The position numbers and the translations under genes are program-made. Below the pieces are notes generated by a model. The model was given only the letters and a program-made list of their open reading frames with translations. It did no database searches and was not told where the DNA came from. A DNA stretch of 64,000 bases, taken from the NCBI GenBank assembly GCA_963724695.1, contig CAVRVW010000012.1, positions 930,001 through 994,000 of the forward strand. The letters are read 5' to 3'. Positions 44,146-53,652 of this stretch are shown piece by piece (the stretch's first letter is position 1; the number at the start of each line of letters is the position of its first letter). This DNA comes from CAVQFD01 sp963724695 (GTDB lineage Bacteria; Acidobacteriota; Vicinamibacteria; Vicinamibacterales; CAVVIG01).

Positions 44146-44995
44146 GTTGTGCGCTCTGCGCGGTCTGGGGAAGCCGGATGCTCGTGGCGAGGCTGAGCCA
44201 GCCGAGCGGCACGATGACGGCCCAGTAGCCCCAGTCAGCCACGCGCTCCGCCGGGTCCACGCGAAGCGCGCGGTCGCCGGCTGGTCGTGATGGTTGTTGT
44301 GGAAGCCCTCGCCCGCGGTCAGGAGCGCCACGACCCAGTTGTTCGCCGTGCGGAAGGCGTGCGCCGCGCGCGAGTTCTGGTATCCGCCGAGCCACCGGTG
44401 CGGCCAGTGGCACAGCGCGTTCACCGACGGGTTCAGCAGGAAGACGAACGTGAGGGCGTGAATGCCGGCCGCCGCGGACCCCAGCCAGAGGCCGTCCTCG
44501 AGCGCCTCGACAACCGGCTTCCCGTCGAGCACGAGTGCGTGCGCGAAGAGGGCCAGCCACAGCAGCGCCGTGCCGATGAGCAGGCCCAGCCAGCCACGCC
44601 GGAAGAAATGGCGGTCCCACCAACCGCGTCGCGCGAGCACGTCGCGCGCGAAGAGTGTGAGCGTCTCGGGGTGCTTTCTGAGCTCAGCCAGGTAGTACCA
44701 GACGTTGCCGAGCTGAATGTGCCAGAACCCTTCGAGCCATGGGCTGTGCGGGATCGCGCTTGTCCGGCGCAATCTCGAGGTCAGAGTACGCGTGGTGCTT
44801 CCGGTGCACGGCCACCCATACGGCCGGGTCCACGCCGGTGCTGATCCAGTTCGCGAGCTTGAACAGCCACTCGACGACCGGATGCAGCACCAGCGCCCGG
44901 TGGGTCACCGTGCGATGGAGGTAGACCGTGGTCGCCGGCACCGCGAGCAGGAAGGTCGGCACCAGCGACCAGAGCCACGCCGTCAACAACCGCAT
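44129..44995 (-). CDS. fatty acid desaturase, delta-9 acyl-CoA/lipid type (two frameshifts)
   Basis: After joining three frames (changes near 44750 and 44240) the protein has about 288 residues and the three His boxes of membrane desaturases: HRTVTH, HRKHH (VAVHRKHHAYSDLE) and HNNHH (GEGFHNNHHDQPA). It introduces a double bond into acyl chains using di-iron and oxygen. It lies directly upstream of, and overlaps, CoxII, so it is probably co-transcribed with the oxidase. This would couple membrane fluidity to oxygen respiration (inference). Confidence 0.85.
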
Positions 44996-45083
44996 CGATC
45001 ACACCACTCGGGAAACCCGACGACATCGCCGCGTACCTCGAACACAGCACCCACTTCTCGGCCTTCGCTCGTCAGCCACTGCC

Positions 45084-45680
45084 TCATGGCAGCGTACGGT
45101 TGATCCGGTCCATCTCCGCCGCCGTCGGCGGCGTGCACCGGGCCGGACTGTTCGCCTCGCCCTTGTCCCGATACGGCTCGTGGCAGCTCGAACAGGCGTC
45201 GGCGATGTCGTTGGTCGCCTCGATCATCTGCTCGAGGTTCTTCGTTCGTGCGACCTGCAGGGCCTTCTCGCCTGCCGCCCTCATGCCCTGCACGTACTTG
45301 GCCCAGTCGGCGCGCCCGACGGGCACCGGCTTGCCGTTCTGACACAAGCGACCGGGATACATGAGGAGATCGGAAGACTCCGCCAGCGCAATCGCCGCGT
45401 TCTCGACGACCTGCCACCCGGAGTACATGTTCCCGAACCTGGCGCTGGCGCCGCCGGACGCCTCGTTCTGCTTCCTGGGCGGCGCTCCGGGGTCCTCCGC
45501 CTGGACGTCGAAGATCAGGTTCGCGTTGGGAAAGTAGATGCCGCGCATGACCTGAGCCAGCGTGCCCACGGCCTTCTTCTGGGCCTGGGCCGACGCGACA
45601 GGCTTCGGAGCGGCCGGCGCCTGCGCGCCGCCAGCCGCCACCAGCAACGCCGAGATCACGACGACGAGTATGGTGCGCAT
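45084..45680 (-). CDS. c'-like cytochrome with C-terminal CxxCH
   Basis: A 198-residue exported protein with signal peptide to about residue 20. A mostly helical body ends with the heme site IADACSSCHEPYRDKGEANS. CxxCH near the C-terminus of a four-helix protein is the cytochrome c' arrangement. It is located between a beta-sandwich protein and the desaturase in the respiratory cluster. It could bind gas or pass electrons; not determined. Confidence 0.78.
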   Translation of the reverse strand: MRTILVVVISALLVAAGGAQAPAAPKPVASAQAQKKAVGTLAQVMRGIYFPNANLIFDVQAEDPGAPPRKQNEASGGASARFGNMYSGWQVVENAAIALAESSDLLMYPGRLCQNGKPVPVGRADWAKYVQGMRAAGEKALQVARTKNLEQMIEATNDIADACSSCHEPYRDKGEANSPARCTPPTAAEMDRINRTLP

Positions 45681-45692
45681 GTTCGAGGCCCT

Positions 45693-46563
45693 TCACTTCA
45701 CGACGACCTTGACGTAAGCGCTCGTCCAGCAGCACTGGAACCCGCCGCCGCCGTCGCCCGTCTCGTCGTTCCCCTGCACGCGCAGGAGATATTCACCCGC
45801 CTTGCTGAACGTGGCCGTGATGGTCGCCTGCCCTTCCGCCGCCGCCACTTCGAGACGGTTCTTCGCGAACGTGACATCGCCGGGGCCACGAAGCTTGAAC
45901 ACCGACAGCTCCAGCCGCTCGCGACGCTGCGTCGCGGAGCCACCACCCTCGCCGCCGTAGCCTTCGGGCTTCTTGTCCGTGGCATACACGGTGAAGCTCA
46001 GCGGCTGCTCCGAGGTGGCCGTCAGATCCGCCGCGATGCCGTTCTGCGGGGGCCCCTCGAACGGCGTCCCGCCTGCGGTGAACCTGAGGGTCGGCGGCCG
46101 GTTCTTGTTGGCCGCGTCGACGAACGGCTCGATGAACCAGTTCGGATCGAGATGGCCTGGCACCGAGTTGGTGAAGCCGTTCGCCGTCAGGCGTCCACAC
46201 GACCTTCTTCGTGCCGAAGTCCTTCGGCACCTTGACGGTGAACACGCCCCACCCGCGCTTCGGATCGAAGTGCGTCGGCTGGCCGGCGTCGGGCCCGAAC
46301 GGCTCGATCCTGTTGTTCGGGCCGACCGCCACGTCCAGCGCCTGCTTCGAATTGCGGTTGAAGTACCCGAACAGCATCGTGAAGCTGCCGTCCGGGTTCT
46401 TGTACCAGCCCTCGTAGACGGGATAGACCGCCTGTCCCGAGTCCTTGATGGCTTCCATCGGCAGCGTCTGCGCCGATGCACCCGCTCCGATCATCATCGC
46501 GGCCGCAAAGGCGGCGGCGTGCGACGAACACGTCGATAGGATCGCATCTCGTGCCTCCTTCAC
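45693..46563 (-). CDS. exported beta-sandwich protein of the cytochrome cluster (frameshifted)
   Basis: About 285 residues. The mature part begins QTLPMEAIKDSGQAVYPVYE then GWYKNPDGSFTMLFGYFNRN, and after a +1 near 46190 reads NSVPGHLDPNWFIEPFVDA and ends EYLLRVQGNDETGDGGG. Beta-strand-rich and immunoglobulin-like. The start is unclear: GTG 46563 keeps the frame, but AAGGAGG is spaced correctly for ATG 46547, which would need another indel inside the signal peptide. Located 6 bp after the cytochrome/PHM-like gene. Function unknown; possibly a partner of that enzyme. Confidence 0.65.
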
Positions 46564-46568
46564 CTGCG

Positions 46569-47906
46569 CTACTGCTGTTGTCCGCCGGTCGTGCCTCGAC
46601 GTCGGCGGCCTTGCGCTTCTCGACTTCCGCCTTGAAGTCCTCGTCGTTGAGATAGGTGACGTTCACCCACGCGTGACCCATCTCGTCCACCGTCCGGTCG
46701 CCCCAGCCAATCCACTGGTTCGGATCCGGGTTGCCTTTCTTCGAGGCCGTGTTGTCGTACCAGGTCTTGAAGAGCAGCACCGTCCCCTTCGGCAGGAGCG
46801 GCGCGACATCGTCGGCGTACACGTAGTTGTTGTGCCAGTTGAAGTCGTAGTCGCTCACGAGGCTCAGCACCTGACGGGTGCCGTCTGGCAGGATCGCTTC
46901 CATCTGCATGCCCTTGCCGCGCAGGTGCAGATGCGGCTGGAAGTTCTCGATGCGGCCGTTCTGCTTCATCACGTGGAAGTTCTCGGTGACGACGAGCGAG
47001 TTCGGCGGGATGTCGAGGTTGCGGTTGCCGCCCTGGATGCCGCTGAAGCTGGCGAGCACCTGGCGGTGCCTGGGCTCCTCGCCCTTCGGGTAGAAATAGA
47101 GACCGAGTTCCACGGTGTCCGTGATTTGCTCGCCGACCGCGTGGTAGTGGATGTCCCACACGATGCTCGAGCCGGCCTTGATCAGCTTGCCGCTGTTCGG
47201 GCCGCATGATCTCGCCCTGCTTGCCGACGGCCCACTCCATCAGGAGGCCGGCGCCGACGTCAGAGGCCGCGCCGAGCGCGAGCGGATCGGTCTCTTCCTG
47301 CTGCAGCCGTGCCAGGGCGTGATGCGTGATGCGACGGCCGGGAACGGTGGACGGCCTGATCTCGATGGCGCGAATCCAACGATCCTCAGTCAGCCCCGTC
47401 GGCACTTCGGGCTTCCACCAGTGATCCTGCGCGAGCGCGGGCATCGTGTAGGGCGTGGACTTGACGATGAGGTCCGGAGGTCCGCCCAACTGCTCCGAAA
47501 AGTTCCACACGTCGTCGTTCGCGAACTGCTTCGGTGCGGGCATGTCCTTCGGATCGCCCTTCGGTGCGCCGGCGTCGATCCACGCAATCACCGCCTCGAG
47601 CTCCTCGTCGGTCAACGAACGATCGTTCTTGAAGGACTGAATGCCGACGGTGCGATCGATATGCCACGGGGGCATCTGTCGCGAGGCGACGCGAGATCGA
47701 ATCGACCGCACCCACGGGCGGACCTCCTCGTACGTCACGAGCGACATCGGCGCAATGTAGCCGGGCCGGTGGCACGACTCACATTGCTCCTGAAAGATCG
47801 GCGCGATGTCCCTGGTGTAGGTGAGTGAGGTTTGCGCGCCCGCGTCCGAGGCGCCCAGGACGAACAGAACCCCCGCCGCCAGAACCGACCATCCCTTGCG
47901 TCCCAT
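46569..47906 (-). CDS. second cytochrome c/PHM-like copper monooxygenase (frameshifted)
   Basis: Paralogue of the 30545 gene: signal peptide from ATG 47906, heme site DIAPIFQEQCESCHRPGYIA, MPPWHIDRTVGIQSFKNDRS, His pair in GRRITHHALARL, and after a +1 near 47190 WDIHYHAVGEQITDTVELGL and FQPHLHLRGKGMQMEAILPD. A further indel near 46600 restores the paralogue's QQQ ending and the stop at 46569. All candidate copper ligands of PHM are present. First gene of the minus-strand respiratory cluster, with AAAGGAG 7 bp before the start. Confidence 0.76.
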   Translation of the reverse strand: MGRKGWSVLAAGVLFVLGASDAGAQTSLTYTRDIAPIFQEQCESCHRPGYIAPMSLVTYEEVRPWVRSIRSRVASRQMPPWHIDRTVGIQSFKNDRSLTDEELEAVIAWIDAGAPKGDPKDMPAPKQFANDDVWNFSEQLGGPPDLIVKSTPYTMPALAQDHWWKPEVPTGLTEDRWIRAIEIRPSTVPGRRITHHALARLQQEETDPLALGAASDVGAGLLMEWAVGKQGEIMRPEQRQADQGRLEHRVGHPLPRGRRANHGHRGTRSLFLPEGRGAQAPPGARQLQRHPGRQPQPRHPAELARRHRELPRDEAERPHRELPAASAPARQGHADGSDPARRHPSGAEPRERLRLQLAQQLRVRRRCRAAPAEGDGAALQDLVRQHGLEERQPGSEPVDWLGRPDGGRDGSRVGERHLSQRRGLQGGSREAQGRRRRGTTGGQQQ

Positions 47907-48092
47907 CTCCTCGCTCCTTTCACTCGTCCGTGCGACCGGCCGAGAGATCCTGCGGAGTTTTTCGCGACGGCGCGGGATTTCCCCTGACGCCATCGCCGTC
48001 GGCCCCGGCACACAGCGTGCGGAACAGACGCTGGAGCGTCGGTGTGCAATTGCCGGACCGGACTCAGCGGGCGGAGTGACGGAAATCCGTTA

Positions 48093-48135
48093 GCGAATCT
48101 CTGGGACTGAGGGACTGAGGATTGGGGATTTCGTT
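48093..48135. repeat. short repeat array, unit GGGACTGA
   Basis: AATCTCTGGGACTGAGGGAC followed by TGAGGATTGGGGATTTCG lies between the end of the antiporter-OtsA gene and the cytochrome/PHM-like gene start. Confidence 0.6.
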
Positions 48136-48149
48136 CCTGAACTTGCAGG

Positions 48150-50923
48150 TTAGACGGGCGTTTCTTCTGGTGCTCGCGCCGCGTAGAGCAGCGGTTTGGT
48201 CCAGAGGCTCTCGAGCCCCTCGAGAATGTCCGATGCCCAGCCGAACACGTTGCGGCCAGCGACAATGCGCCGCATGGCCCGCATGCGGGCGCGCTTGGCG
48301 TCGGGCGGCATGTCGATCGCGCGCGCGATGGCGCCGGCAAATCCGTCGATGTCGTACGGATTGATGATGAGCGCGTCGCCGAGCTCCTGCGCTGCACCGG
48401 CCAGTGCGCTCAGGATGAGCACACCATCCTCGTCGTCTCTCGCCGCGACGAACTCCTTGGCCACCAGATTCATTCCGTCGTGCAAAGAGCTGACGACGCA
48501 GAAGTCGGCCATGCGGTACAGCGCCACGAGGCTCGCCATGTTCAACGCCGCCTTGTGGTAGTGGACGGGCGGCGCCCCGCCCGCAGGTGGCCGGTGTTTG
48601 GCGTTCAGGGCAGCGACCTTGGCGTCGATCTCGGCCTCGATGGCGCTGTAGCTTTCGAGATCCGACCGGGACGGCACCCCAATCTGCAGGAAGGTCAGCT
48701 GGCCGCGCAGGTCGGGACGCCGCGTGAACAGGCGGTCGAGCGCTTCGAGCCGCTCGGGAATGCCCTTGGTGTAATCGAGCCGGTCGACGCCCAGGCCGAC
48801 GATGCGGGCGTCGAGCGCGAAGAGGGCCTTCAGCCGATCCTGCTCGACGACCAGGGCCTGATCGCCGCCGACGGTCTGGATGCGATCGTAGTCCACGCCG
48901 ATCGGCACCGAGACGACAGTGGTCGTCCGATCGTCGAATCGCACCCGCACCCCGTCGTCCTCGATCTCGGCGCCCAGTTCGTCTTCCGCGGCGGCCAGAA
49001 AATTCCGGCGGTCGCGATCCAGCTGGAACGCGAGGAGATCGTTGGCGAGGAGCCCGGCGAGCAGCTCGCGACGCCACGGGCAGATCCGCAGTCGATCGGG
49101 GTACGGCCAGGGAATGTGCCAGAAGAGCGCGGTCCGGGCCTGTGGCCGCCGCTCTCGCAGCCGCGGCGCCACCAGGGCCAGGTGGTAGTCCTGGATGAAG
49201 ACCGGGCTGTCGGTCCCGGCCAGCTCGGCGTCAATCGCCTCGGCAAACTGCGCATTGACCGACTGGTAGGCGTCCCAATCCTCGGTCCGGAACTTCGGCC
49301 GGACGTCGACGACGTGACAGAGCGGCCACAGCCCTTCGTTGGCGAACCCGCCGTAGTACTGAGCGAACTCCTGCGGATCGAGCCAAAGGCGGCGCAGCTG
49401 GTACGAGGGGCTCTCGGGCGGCACGGCCACGTGGCCCGAGACGTCCACGCACTCGCGATCGGCGGTGCCCGCGCCGTGCGCGATCCAGACCCCGCCGCGT
49501 TCGCGCATCAGCGCATCGAGCGCGATGGCGACACCGCCGGCCGCCGGCGGACACCGTGACGCGGCCATCGCTGGTCCGGTTGTGCAGATACGGCTCTCGA
49601 TTGGAGACGACGACGAGCGGGCGCGGCGCACTGGCGTCGAGCTCCCCGGCGCGCGCGAGGCCGGTCCGGAAGGCGGTCGGACCGACGAGCTCGTCGAGGG
49701 CGATCACCGCGACGAGCAGCATCTGCGCCTGGCCGCCCCAGGTCGGAAATTCGGTCGCCAGCACGGACACCAGGCCAAGGGTGATGCCGGCCTGGGAGAT
49801 GAGCCCCGTCCAGACGTACTCCCCGGCAGGCTCATCGATGCCCGCCGTGCGCCGGCCCACGGCGACACCGAGGCGGATGAGCCCGACGCGCACGAGGACC
49901 AGGAGCGCAGCCACGACTCCGAGCGGCATGAGGGCATCGAGCCGGAGCGAGGTGCCCACCGCCACGAAGAAGACGACGAGCACGGGCAGCGCGGCCCGCT
50001 GCAGCGCGATCTTGAGCGCATCGCCCTGCGCCACCGCCACGTTCTCGATCACCATCCCGGCGGCGAGCGCCGCGAGCAGGGGCTCGACGCGTCCGGTCAG
50101 ACCCACCTGACTCAGGACCACGCAGACGCCGATCAACACGACGGTGACTTCGCGCGCGACGTAGCGGAGGTACAGCGCGAACAGCGCACCGACGAGGCTC
50201 CCGAAGGCCACCGCGCCACCGATCTCCCAGGCGAGACGAATGAGGACGTTGACCTCGCCGTCGCCGGCCTGATCGAACACGAATCGTGCGCCCTGCAGCG
50301 CGATCGAGAACAGCACCAGCACGATGAGATCGGCAAACACCACGATGGCCAGCACGAGGTCGCTCAGCCGTCCGCGCGATCCGGTCTCCGAGATCACGGC
50401 GGCGGCCATCGTCGGCGAGAAGCTGACGGTGACGATGGCCAGGAGCACGACCATCGAGAGCTTGGCCAGGCCCTCGGCGTCGGGCGCCACGGGCAGCCAG
50501 GACCACGTCACCCACGCCACGGCGCCCAGCCCCAGCATGGCGACGCCGAGCGTGGTGATGGTCAGCCGCGCGATGCCAGTCGACCCGCGGGCCAATGCGC
50601 TCGAGGTTGAGGGTCAGCCCGGCGATGAAGGCGATGAGCGTGGTGGCGATCCCGTTGATCACCTGGAGCTGACGGGCCATCGTCTCGTTGACGAGATTGC
50701 CGAGGTAGGGGCCGACGAGCACGCCGAAGAGCAGGTACCCGGTGAGCCTCGGCAGGCGCAGGCGGCGGAACAGTTCGCCCGTGACGAGAGCGACCACCAG
50801 AGAGAACCCGAGGGCGAGCGCCACGCCCGACGGCTCCGCCCCGGACACGACCTCCACGCTGCCGATCTGTCGCACCCAGATCATCGCGACGACGATGAGC
50901 AGGACCCCGAACAGACGTCTCAT
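48150..50923 (-). CDS. cation/proton antiporter fused to trehalose-6-phosphate synthase (two frameshifts)
   Basis: About 924 codons. Residues 1 to about 430 form a CPA2-type Na+/H+ exchanger domain: LPRLTGYLLFGVLVGPYLGN, ISETGSRGRLSDLVLAIVVF and LISQAGITLGLVSVLATEF, ending TAFRTGLARAGEL. Without a stop or start codon the frame continues into PLVVVSNREPYLHNRTSDGR, the first strand of GT20/OtsA. OtsA signatures follow: WPLCHVVDVRPKF, SPVFIQDYHLALVAPRL, VDRLDYTKGIPERLEALDR and SSLHDGMNLVAKEFVAAR. Frame changes near 50588 and 49555 (each +1) flank the junction at about 49620-49680 but not across it. A membrane antiporter tied to trehalose-phosphate synthesis suggests osmotic or salt response. The gene overlaps the one upstream (ATGA). 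Confidence 0.84.
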
Positions 50924-52135
50924 GCTGCGGCCTCGGCCACCGGCCCGGCTTTCGCCGGCGAGAAGAACATCGAGAGAATCTCCGAGGCCAGCGTCCCGAA
51001 GACCACGACCGGCAGGAGCAGGCCCGCTGCGCCCCCCGCCGCGCTGCCGGTCGCGTCGAGCGCCATCGCGATCGCCACGATGCCGGGCGACGCGAGGTGC
51101 AGGCCGAGTTCAGGAGGCAGCTCGGGTGCCGAGCGTGCGCCGAACGAGCCATCCACCCGCGATCTGCCCGGCGGTGCGGCACAGCCACGTAGGCCGTGAC
51201 CAGGATCGGGACGGCCGGCCCGACGCCCACGCGCGCGCCAGCCACCAGCAACAGCACCGCCATCATCGGGTGCTGCCCGTACCTCGTATCGCGTGCCAGA
51301 TGATCGCGCGCGCCGCCATTCAAGGCCTGCCACATCATGCCCGTGGCGAGGCCGGCAAACAGCACCGACAGCGAGAGGAATTCGGCCGCGCCGGCCACGA
51401 GCAGGAGCGCGCCGGCCGCGAACACCCGCTGTTCGCTGTCGCTCGACGTCTGCCCGACGAGCAGCCAGGCGGCGCCGCCAATCGTCAGCGCAACGAGAGC
51501 TGCCCTGCAGCATCACCACGAGCGCCGCTCCCGCAGTGCCTTCGCGGAACCACGCAACCAGCAACCCGATCGCCACGATCGGAAGCACGCTGCCCATGGC
51601 GCGCAGCCGCGACTCGGGCGGACGCCAGGCCTCGGCCGACGGTTCGGCCGGCAATGCGGAGACGGCACCCGCACATGCCGATGAGCACCGCGAGGGCCAG
51701 GGGCACCGTCGCGGCCAGCGATTCGCGGTCCGCCGCCATCAAGGCCATCAGGGCGGCAAATGCGCCGCCGCCAACTACGAGGGCCGCCACCGCAGCGCTC
51801 GTCGCGCCGGCAGCCAGCAGACGTCCTTCGCGAGGACGCCTGAAGTCCAGTCCGAGCCCAATGAGGACGCCGAGCACGCCGACGATGACGGATACGGCCG
51901 GATCGAGCGCGGCGAGCACGGGCAGGGACAGCACGTTCAGCCCCTGAGGGCCAAGCGCCATCCCAAGCGGCAGGAGCAGGAGGGCCGCGCGCCCGCCCGG
52001 AGACGCGCCACGCCATCGCCGCACGCGCGACGACCGACGCCGGGGCAGCGCGGGGCCCGCCGACACCGGGCCAAACTGCGTGTCGAGCGGGTCGACCTCC
52101 GCCGAGTCGCGCAGAAAATCCGCTCCCAGCCTCAC
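50920..52135 (-). CDS. multi-pass membrane protein, antiporter-like (several frameshifts)
   Basis: About 400 residues in at least three frames, with changes near 51655, 51505 and 51160. Around ten hydrophobic segments are seen, for example VSVIVGVLGVLIGLGLDFRR, VLPIVAIGLLVAWFREGTAG, FLSLSVLFAGLATGMMWQAL and LLLPVVVFGTLASEILSMFF. The pattern is reminiscent of a CPA2 antiporter half or paralogue of the downstream domain, but I see no decisive motif. The GTG start overlaps the PDZ gene (GTGA) and the end overlaps the antiporter-OtsA start (ATGA), so all three are translated together. Confidence 0.65.
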
Positions 52136-53537
52136 CGCGGCTCCAGGACCAGCACGCGATGCTCGGCGCCCCTCGTCACGGCCGTGAGAAGCGGGCGGTC
52201 CGTGCTCGCGGCGGCGAACGCGCTCGCGACTTGGGCCGGCGTGGGCGCGACATGCGCCCCGGCGAGCGTGATGGTGTCGCCAGGGCGAAGGCCGGCGCGT
52301 TCCGCGACGGAGCCTGGGGTCACCGACAGGACGACCGCGCCGACACGGTTGACTGCCCGCAGGGTCAGGCCGAGCGGGCTTGGAGGTGGAGGCGGCAGCG
52401 GTCCAGCCGTCAGACGCACATCCGACGAGCGCCCGGGATCGGCGAACCGCCGCACGCGGACCGTGACCGTGTCGCCCTTCGACAACCGATCCATGCGCAC
52501 GGCCAGGAGCGACGATGTCATCGGCGTGACGGCCCCAGCCTCGACGAAACCCTCGAGCAGGTCGCCCACGGCGACGTGGCCCGCCGCCGGTCCGCGCGCG
52601 TCAACCCATGAGACGACGACGCCCTTCCCGCCCGCCCTGAGCGAAGTCGAAGGGCCCGCCCGGAGCGAAGTCGAGGGGCCCGCCCGCCTGCCCCGCCCGC
52701 CTCAGTCCCATCGTTCACGCCGAGCGCAGCGGCAATCGCCGGTGTCAGCGCCTGGACCTCGAGGCCGAGCGAGCCGGGCGCCCGCGAGACATCCTGCTGC
52801 TGCAACCGATCGACCGCGGCACGCAGCACATCGCCCGGGACGATCGCGCGCTCGTGGTCGTGATCGACGACGAGCCCGGCGAGCTCGCCCTCGAGCGTGA
52901 AGAGGAGGGTCCCCGCCACCACGTCGGTCCGGGCGGGCAGCGCCCAGAGTGCGCCTGGCCACTCGGGGCTCGTCGCCGTGGTCAAGCTGCCGACAAACAC
53001 CGGGCGCATCGTCGGTCGAGCGTGCGCCACATCAACGGCGATCAGGTATCGCGCCGTCTGCGGGCGGCGAGGCACCCACAAGGCGAGGGTCGGATCGCGG
53101 CCGGCGGGAACCTGAAAGACTGTCAGCCCGGACACCGGATCGCGAGCCAGCACGGTCACGTTGAAGCTCTCCTGGGTGACGCCGACGTCCCGGGAGGTGG
53201 TGAGGCCAGCCGCGATATTGCTGCGGAGCCGCAGTGCCGCGGCGGCGCGGCGCTCCCGGAGATCGCCATCCTGCCCGGCTTGCGGCGCAAGATCGACGGT
53301 GACGAGCAGAGGCGCCAACCGCGATTCGAGGAGCGATACGGACGCCGCGAGACCCTCGAAGCTCGTCGGGGGGACCAGTTGGGTCAGGATGGGACCGACC
53401 GGATTGGCCGTAACCGGCCGTTCAGGAAACCGCAGCCGTCCGAGCAGCCAGAGCGAGCACACGCTCAGCAGGATCGTCAGCAGCAACAGCCGGGTTTCGC
53501 GCGAAACGGTCCGGCTAGGTGTCGAGACGCGCTCCAC
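52132..53537 (-). CDS. membrane-anchored trypsin-fold/PDZ protein with repeat-derived linker (one frameshift)
   Basis: About 468 residues. An N-terminal anchor helix (LLLLTILLSVCSLWLLGRL) is followed by a degenerate HtrA/trypsin-like beta-barrel region (SFNVTVLARDPVSGLTVFQV, EGELAGLVVDHDHERAIVPG) with no clear catalytic Ser motif. Then come two PDZ domains (SLGLEVQALTPAIAAALGVN and VLSVTPGSVAERAGLRPGDT). The frame changes in the linker between PDZ1 and PDZ2, where two copies of the CCTGAGCGAAGTCGAAGG-type 20-mer lie. First gene of the antiporter operon. It may sense envelope stress for it (inference). Confidence 0.75.
52635..52678. repeat. two 20-mer repeats in the PDZ gene
   Basis: CCCTGAGCGAAGTCGAAGGG (52635-52654) and the variant CCCGGAGCGAAGTCGAGGGG (52659-52678) are spaced 24 bp apart within the coding region. 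One more member is inside the DUF2126 gene at 37011. The repeat is an imperfect palindrome-like word. Confidence 0.85.
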
Positions 53538-53599
53538 TTGGCGATGCTAGCGGCTCGCCTCGACGACTACAACCTCAACCTTGTGTTTTCTGTCGAGCT

Positions 53600-53638
53600 T
53601 CCACTCAGCACTCAGCAATCAGCACTTATCAATTCGCC
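53600..53638. repeat. short repeat array, unit CACTCAGCA/CAATCAG
   Basis: CCACTCAGCACTCAGCAATC followed by AGCACTTATCAATTCG lies just past the aminopeptidase stop. Confidence 0.65.
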
Positions 53639-53652
53639 GTCGCCGAGTCCTG

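Noticed and set aside
43327..44772. Apparent desaturase-CoxII fusion in one open frame
   Set aside because: The desaturase's true C-terminal sequence (LPQTAQSAQHAQ) is in another frame and ends at 44129, while CoxII has its own ATG at 44145. The fusion frame is made by an indel near 44240.
46187..47161. Apparent fusion of the cytochrome/PHM-like protein with the downstream beta-sandwich protein
   Set aside because: Read-through caused by an indel near 46600. The paralogue at 30545 ends in the same QQQ-stop found at 46569.
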